In this document: in pieces, positions 59,636 to 64,000 of the stretch
Numbering within the stretch: the first letter of the stretch is position 1
Layout of the letters: each line of letters starts with the position of its first letter
Assembly (NCBI GenBank): GCA_028673005.1
Contig: CM054114.1
Location: 129,972,470-130,036,469, forward strand
Direction of reading: 5' to 3'
Source: Tanypteryx hageni
Taxonomy: Eukaryota > Arthropoda > Insecta > Odonata > Petaluridae
Length of the DNA stretch: 64,000 nt
Translations under genes and position numbers: made by a program
Notes under the pieces: model-generated
Told to the model about the DNA's origin: nothing
Seen by the model: the letters and a program-made list of their open reading frames with translations, nothing else
Database searches by the model: none

Positions 59636-60040
59636 TGGTGACGTCATCCGTGATGGTCCCACCCTTTCCGATCTAAACATCCAGATCCATTCAGCCTCCT
59701 CCCTCAGCCGGAGTCTCCTCCTCCGGCCTTAACGACCGGGGGCGAATCATGGTGGTCCCCCGGAGGAATTGACTCTTTTTTCATCCGAGCAACACGGGGC
59801 GTGATAGTCTTTTGTCCACTTTCTCCGTAACACTTCCTCATGTTCTGCGGAATTTCCAAAGGGGACGTACTCGTAACCACCCTGCTGACTCCCCCTCTAC
59901 GCCCACCCTCTTCTCGCATTCACTCCGCTCTCCCATTGGTCGGTTGGGGATAGAAAGAGAAAGATAGAGGGAAAGGGGTGGTGTGGGATTGGATGACGTC
60001 ACTTCCCATCCGGATCCCTCCACCCTGTATTCAGTCGTTC
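59636..60040 (+). promoter_or_regulatory. Promoter-like patch with two CRE palindromes and CCAAT box
   Basis: In a GC-rich island (about 59580-60300) the palindromic cAMP-response word TGACGTCA occurs twice, at 59639-59646 and 59994-60001. An inverted CCAAT box (CCATTGGTCGG) is at 59933-59943, and an initiator-type TCAGTC is at 60031-60036, 30 bp after the second CRE. No TATA is seen. Overlapping frames (59978-60280 plus, 59704-60023 minus) are not recognisable proteins. It could be the start of an unseen gene. Confidence 0.35.
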
Positions 60041-60069
60041 CCCGTGATCGGTGATCCGTCTCGTAAAAA

Positions 60070-60098
60070 AAATCCCTGGCGCCTAGTGCCAGGGATTT
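60070..60098. repeat. Perfect 11-bp hairpin
   Basis: AAATCCCTGGC and GCCAGGGATTT around a 7-base centre GCCTAGT. It lies 34 bp past the initiator-like word of the promoter patch. It could be an RNA hairpin in a 5' leader or a protein-binding palindrome. Confidence 0.7.
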
Positions 60099-60611
60099 CT
60101 CTCTACCACGCTCCCTCGACCTCTTTTGTTTTACCTTTTACTCTTTTTCGCCGTGGTTTTTTTTCTTTGCCAGTCCGATCTACCGTTTTTATTTTTCAAG
60201 TCTTCGACACGTTTTTCTCTCACATTCCCTATCCTTGCCATTTTCTCCTGCAAGATTTTTCCTTGCAATTTTTATTCTAGCGGCTTTGTTACGTCGCACT
60301 GTTGGGTAGTTGGAAAGGTTACAATAAGCAAAAAATGTTTTTTTTTTTAAATTCACGTCGCAATATTTAACAAGAGAGGAAAGATGAACACATCATATGT
60401 GCATACATGCGAGGCACAGGCATTCTTTACGATTTATGCAATAATGTCAAAAAGATAAATATTAATGGCTTAGCAATATCTAAGAACTGATGCCAAGGAA
60501 ATATCAAAGTTTTAATTCACCGACTTATTTCCTAATCAGTTGTAATTAATAAAACTATCGGCAATTGTTTAAAACTTTCCTCACTTGAAAAGTAGTAATA
60601 TAACCTTTATG

Positions 60612-60770
60612 TTCACGTTCATTCCTTCGTCGTAAATTTCCCATTTCTTTTCACTTACAAAAGATGTTTACGCAAAGAAAATAGACGTATTTACGTTCAT
60701 TTCTTCGTCGTAGATAACCCATTTCCCTTCATTTACCAAATATAGCGTGCGCACGAAAGAAACTTAAACT
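60612..60770 (+). repeat. Tandem duplication, 78-bp period
   Basis: ACGTTCATTCCTTCGTCGTA...CCCATTTCTTTTCA... at 60615 and ACGTTCATTTCTTCGTCGTA...CCCATTTCCCTTCA... at 60693, each followed by a related T/A-rich segment. Two diverged units. Confidence 0.75.
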
Positions 60771-61094
60771 AATTAGGTATTTAGAGCAGATTTTTACTTC
60801 AGTAGTTATGAAGATTGTTTTCGTTGACAACAATTAAAAGACGGGAAATGTTTTCCATTTTAAAGTGATTTACGGCTTTTGAAGTTTGGCTTTCTTGAAA
60901 TCGACTACTCCTATGATAAAAATGTACTGAACAAAACATATGATATTTAATTAGCTCTACAAGTTTAAAGGTTTTGTTGTTATAAGTGATATTTTACGAG
61001 ATATAAAGAAAAGTTCATTTTTTGTCACCGGTAATGTGGCACTTCCAATTATGCCACGTAAACTATTTATATAATTTTCTTAGTTTCTTTGCCC

Positions 61095-61195
61095 CTATGC
61101 CCTAAATACCAAATTTCACCAACATCCGCTCAGTAGTTTCTGAGATGAAATATGCGGACAGACGGACGGACACGGGCTGACCATAAGGCGTTCTT
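61095..61195 (+). repeat. Dispersed repeat with GACGGACGG islet
   Basis: AAATTTCACCAACATCCGCT then CAGTAGTTTCTGAGATGAAA, GACAGACGGACGGACACGGG and CATAAGGCGTT. The reverse complement of 55275-55355 carries the same order (ATCTGTCCAGCGGTTTATGA, GACGGACG, CATAAGGCGTT). It is a diverged dispersed repeat whose consensus resembles sequence near the ends of the Helitron described above. Confidence 0.55.
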
Positions 61196-61199
61196 TTTT

Positions 61200-62600
61200 A
61201 CTTATTGTAAATAACGCCTAAAATCTATGAAATCAAACCCTTACACATTACCGGCAGCTGTAAAAATTGTTCAAGTTACGCAGTCTTTCTTCGCACACAA
61301 TTATCATCTTTGAAAAGCATTTTCTTTTTAATTTTCGTCTATTGAATTCAGCCTCAACTCGAAATACAATTCTTTCATATCATGCATTTTACGTAAGCAA
61401 GCAAGTTGACGTGTAGCGTTACGAGTGAATATGAATTAACCTTATTAAAGAAATAGCCGGATCTCATCAAATATATAGATGGTGGGTTGCAAAATGGTTC
61501 CACAATGCCCACTAACCGTTATATTTTTATATTTTTGGCTTCTAATATATCCGAGATAAAATTAGATTTAGAGATCTCATCACAGCGTCTAAAAATATGA
61601 TGATTTAGGTGACTCCTATATCAATGTTTTTATGACGATACGAATTATTTGACTCTTTTATTAAACAGCATGTTCATTTTTGGTTTTAAGAATAACTTTT
61701 CGAAAACAACCAAATCAAAGTATTTGGAAATTTTGCGAACCGTATGTTAACTTCGTCGTAGGTGAAAAATTAATATTTATAATTAAATTTATATATAAAT
61801 ACATTTATAGCTTATTTTTGCATTGTATGCGTAACTATTCGAGGGAACAAATTATTGTTACATCACACCAACAAAATAAACGTTAATATTTTCTGATAAA
61901 ACAATTTATGCATTTTACAATTTACTTATAAATGTTTTACAGGCATTCATTATTTTTAGATAAAATTTAAAATAAAATGAAAGATAAATTTGTTTAATAC
62001 ATTAATTATTTTAGCTATCGACACGAAAAATTACATTAGCATATGTTTTACTGCTCATTTATTCCATTAGTCTAGTGGTTAGTAGTGCCTATTTAGTATT
62101 AAATAGCTTACAATTCACTAGTTAAGGCTTAATTTGTAGAATTCAATTTTAAGGAAATTTTGTCTTATTTCCTTTAAATAGTATACGTAAAGCATTTCAT
62201 TCCTAACAGTAAAATTCTTCCTGATATTGCTGTACCTATATTTATTCAATTTATTCTTTGCTTATAAGAAGAGAAATAAGAGCCCTTTGGAAGACGTTTG
62301 TTTAGTTTCAGAGAGGATTGGATTTGCCCATACAACGGCAATGGAATTAAAATTCCATGCAATGCAATCTACCAGCCACGTAGTAATCTTGAATTTGAAA
62401 TAAAGCTATTAATGAAATGAAGTCATTCGTTTAATAAGAATTATTCATCCAGCTATAAAGCTTTGGAAATTAAATCCTTTGAGATGCATGTAGATTTTTC
62501 GTCAAGCTCTTGAAAAGTATATTAACATGGATGCCTCTTAAATACACCTTCGGGGCTGGTTGCATTCAGAAATCCTTGGGAAAAATTAATAGTGAGTTAT
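61200..62600. other. AT-rich DNA, no recognised gene
   Basis: No conserved frame and no bounded element. Confidence 0.4.
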
Positions 62601-62622
62601 TTAAATCTCAACTGTATTTTCC

Positions 62623-63130
62623 CACTCGAAAGCATATGTGAAAATAATTATTTGTAATTACCTTTAAACTTTTTATCAAGTTTATACTTTTATTTAAAAA
62701 TTTTCCCTTAAAGTAAAAAGGTTATTCAAATAATTTGAACGTGCAATTTCAATTTAGTTAATTTTGTTAGGTGTATATTATATATTACTGAATACTGAAA
62801 AAAATCCTCTCACTTGAAAGCATATAAGGGAAAGTAATTATTTGTAATTACCTTTAAACTTTTTACCCATTATTTTTGTTTTTAAAAAATTCTCTTCAAG
62901 TAAAAAAGGCATTAAAATAACTTTAACGCGCAATTTAAATTAAGTTAATTTTATATATTTTACTGTACATTGAAAAAAACAATAGGCTCAAAATTGACTC
63001 TACAATGACGATAGCTATCTACTTTTATCCTGTTAACTGCGGTAAAATTTAAAATTTAAAAACTTTCCGTAAACTTAAAAAAAGTCTAAATAATTTCCAT
63101 AATATTTTTAAATATTGACTCTTCTTTAAT
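62623..63130 (+). repeat. AT-rich tandem repeat, 188-bp period
   Basis: CACTCGAAAGCATATG...ATTATTTGTAATTACCTTTA at 62623 recurs as CACTTGAAAGCATATA...ATTATTTGTAATTACCTTTA at 62811. Both units continue with AAGTAAAAA(A)GG, a TTTGAACGTGCAATTTCAAT/TTTAACGCGCAATTTAAAT block and a GAAAAAAA(T/A)-like end. A third, poorer unit follows to about 63130. The unit length is close to nucleosome-repeat length. Confidence 0.75.
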
Positions 63131-63944
63131 GTACCTTTCAAATTAGATATTACGCCATAGAAAATCGTAACTTGATATTTTAATTGTAATTGTTGATTTC
63201 TTCAGTAAATCGTTGTAGGAACTATTTAAAATTAGGGAAAGAGGGGTTAAAAAAAACTCACCACGATAAACATTAAAGCAGAATGCTTAAAGGCACAATC
63301 TCTCTTTCATAAACCTATTATTATTACTTTTTTCTTTCATATCCTACCGTTAAAAACAGGCAGATATTTTCCATCCGTATCTTCAAAAGAAAGCTGAGAA
63401 TCTTTTCTTTGGAATGTAGTAGTAAAAATCACGTCTGCATACGAAGATTTGTTTATTATTCATGTCCTGTATAGAATTGAATAAAATACTGAACTGACCT
63501 TTATTTAGCCAAACCTGCGTTGAAGTTTAGCCCTAATCCAATAAAAAAATCAGACTAAATGCGAACAAAACTTTTCCATAAAAACAAATGATAAAATAGG
63601 TATTAACCCACTAAAAATCGAACTGCCGTAATGTTCCCCATCCGAATTTTTTTCTAGTTAAAAATTGGGACTTTTTTGTATTGGCAGAATGTTACTACAC
63701 GCCATCCATTGCCTCTTTCTTCCTCCGACACTCCCTTTCGTCTTCAACAGTACTTCTCTACTCTTCCTTACACTTCTATTATGTTTCAACCAAGAATTGG
63801 TACAAATCAGCGTGTTCACTCTAACACATCGTGAAAAGAGAAAAACTTTACAGCCGGCTCAGATTTATTTCTTCTTAGAGTAGGACAAAAAATTTCCGAG
63901 TTTTTATGTGTTCTTTGCACGAAGTGAACGCATATAGGGGAGGT

Positions 63945-63998
63945 CGTTTCCGTTCGTCCGTCCTTCCATCCGCCGTGTCTGTCCGTCCGTCCGCATGT
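63945..63998 (+). repeat. GTCCGTCC islet at window end
   Basis: CCGTTCGTCCGTCCTTCCAT then CCGCCGTGTCTGTCCGTCCG TCCGCATG, the densest of the dispersed islets. It is cut by the end of the window. Confidence 0.75.
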
Positions 63999-64000
63999 TA

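Overview
The window reads as non-coding DNA from an animal genome, most likely an invertebrate and possibly an arthropod. It is AT-rich. Open reading frames are short and scattered and none is recognisable as a cellular gene. Much of what can be identified is mobile or repeated DNA: Buster-type hAT elements, a Helitron, a jockey-like LINE relic, tRNA-derived SINEs, foldback elements, minisatellites and microsatellites. One tRNA gene is present, without an encoded CCA and with a Pol III T-run terminator. The arthropod assignment is an inference from repeat style, not a proof. The window is best treated as intergenic or a large intron.

Layout. Bases 1-2000 hold a pyrimidine minisatellite followed by a long purine-rich tract. 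Around 4.9-5.6 kb a tRNA-Lys relic abuts a foldback element built from many copies of a GGTAAATGTGCACATTTACC-like word. From 6 to 16 kb there are a SINE, microsatellites, repeat ends with (TATC)n tails, two well-bounded hAT elements with target-site duplications, and a 17-18 bp AT minisatellite. From 19 to 33 kb there are a degenerate hAT, two copies of a small foldback MITE, a tRNA-Lys(TTT) gene at 25.8 kb, and a hammerhead-ribozyme-like motif at 24.95 kb. A larger MITE at 31.5-32.3 kb has an inverted-orientation relative at 43.2-43.8 kb. From 36 to 47.7 kb there are four more hAT elements, a LINE reverse-transcriptase relic, and an 82-bp-arm palindrome that carries a second hammerhead-like motif. 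From 48.8 to 64 kb there are pogo-like ends, CT-rich tracts, a tRNA-type SINE between two related repeat units, a non-autonomous Helitron, two promoter-like patches (57.35 and 59.6-60.04 kb), and a 188-bp-period tandem repeat.

The most interesting signal is the pair of hammerhead-like motifs at 24937-24977 (minus strand) and 43092-43133 (plus strand). They share the CTGANGA...GAAA core and the order of helices. Their helix I and helix II sequences differ but stay complementary, and each has a self-complementary helix III. This is the layout reported for the minimal hammerheads of Penelope-like retroelements. Secondary points of interest are the word-array foldback element, and the eight hAT copies, most of which preserve a central TA in their target-site duplications.
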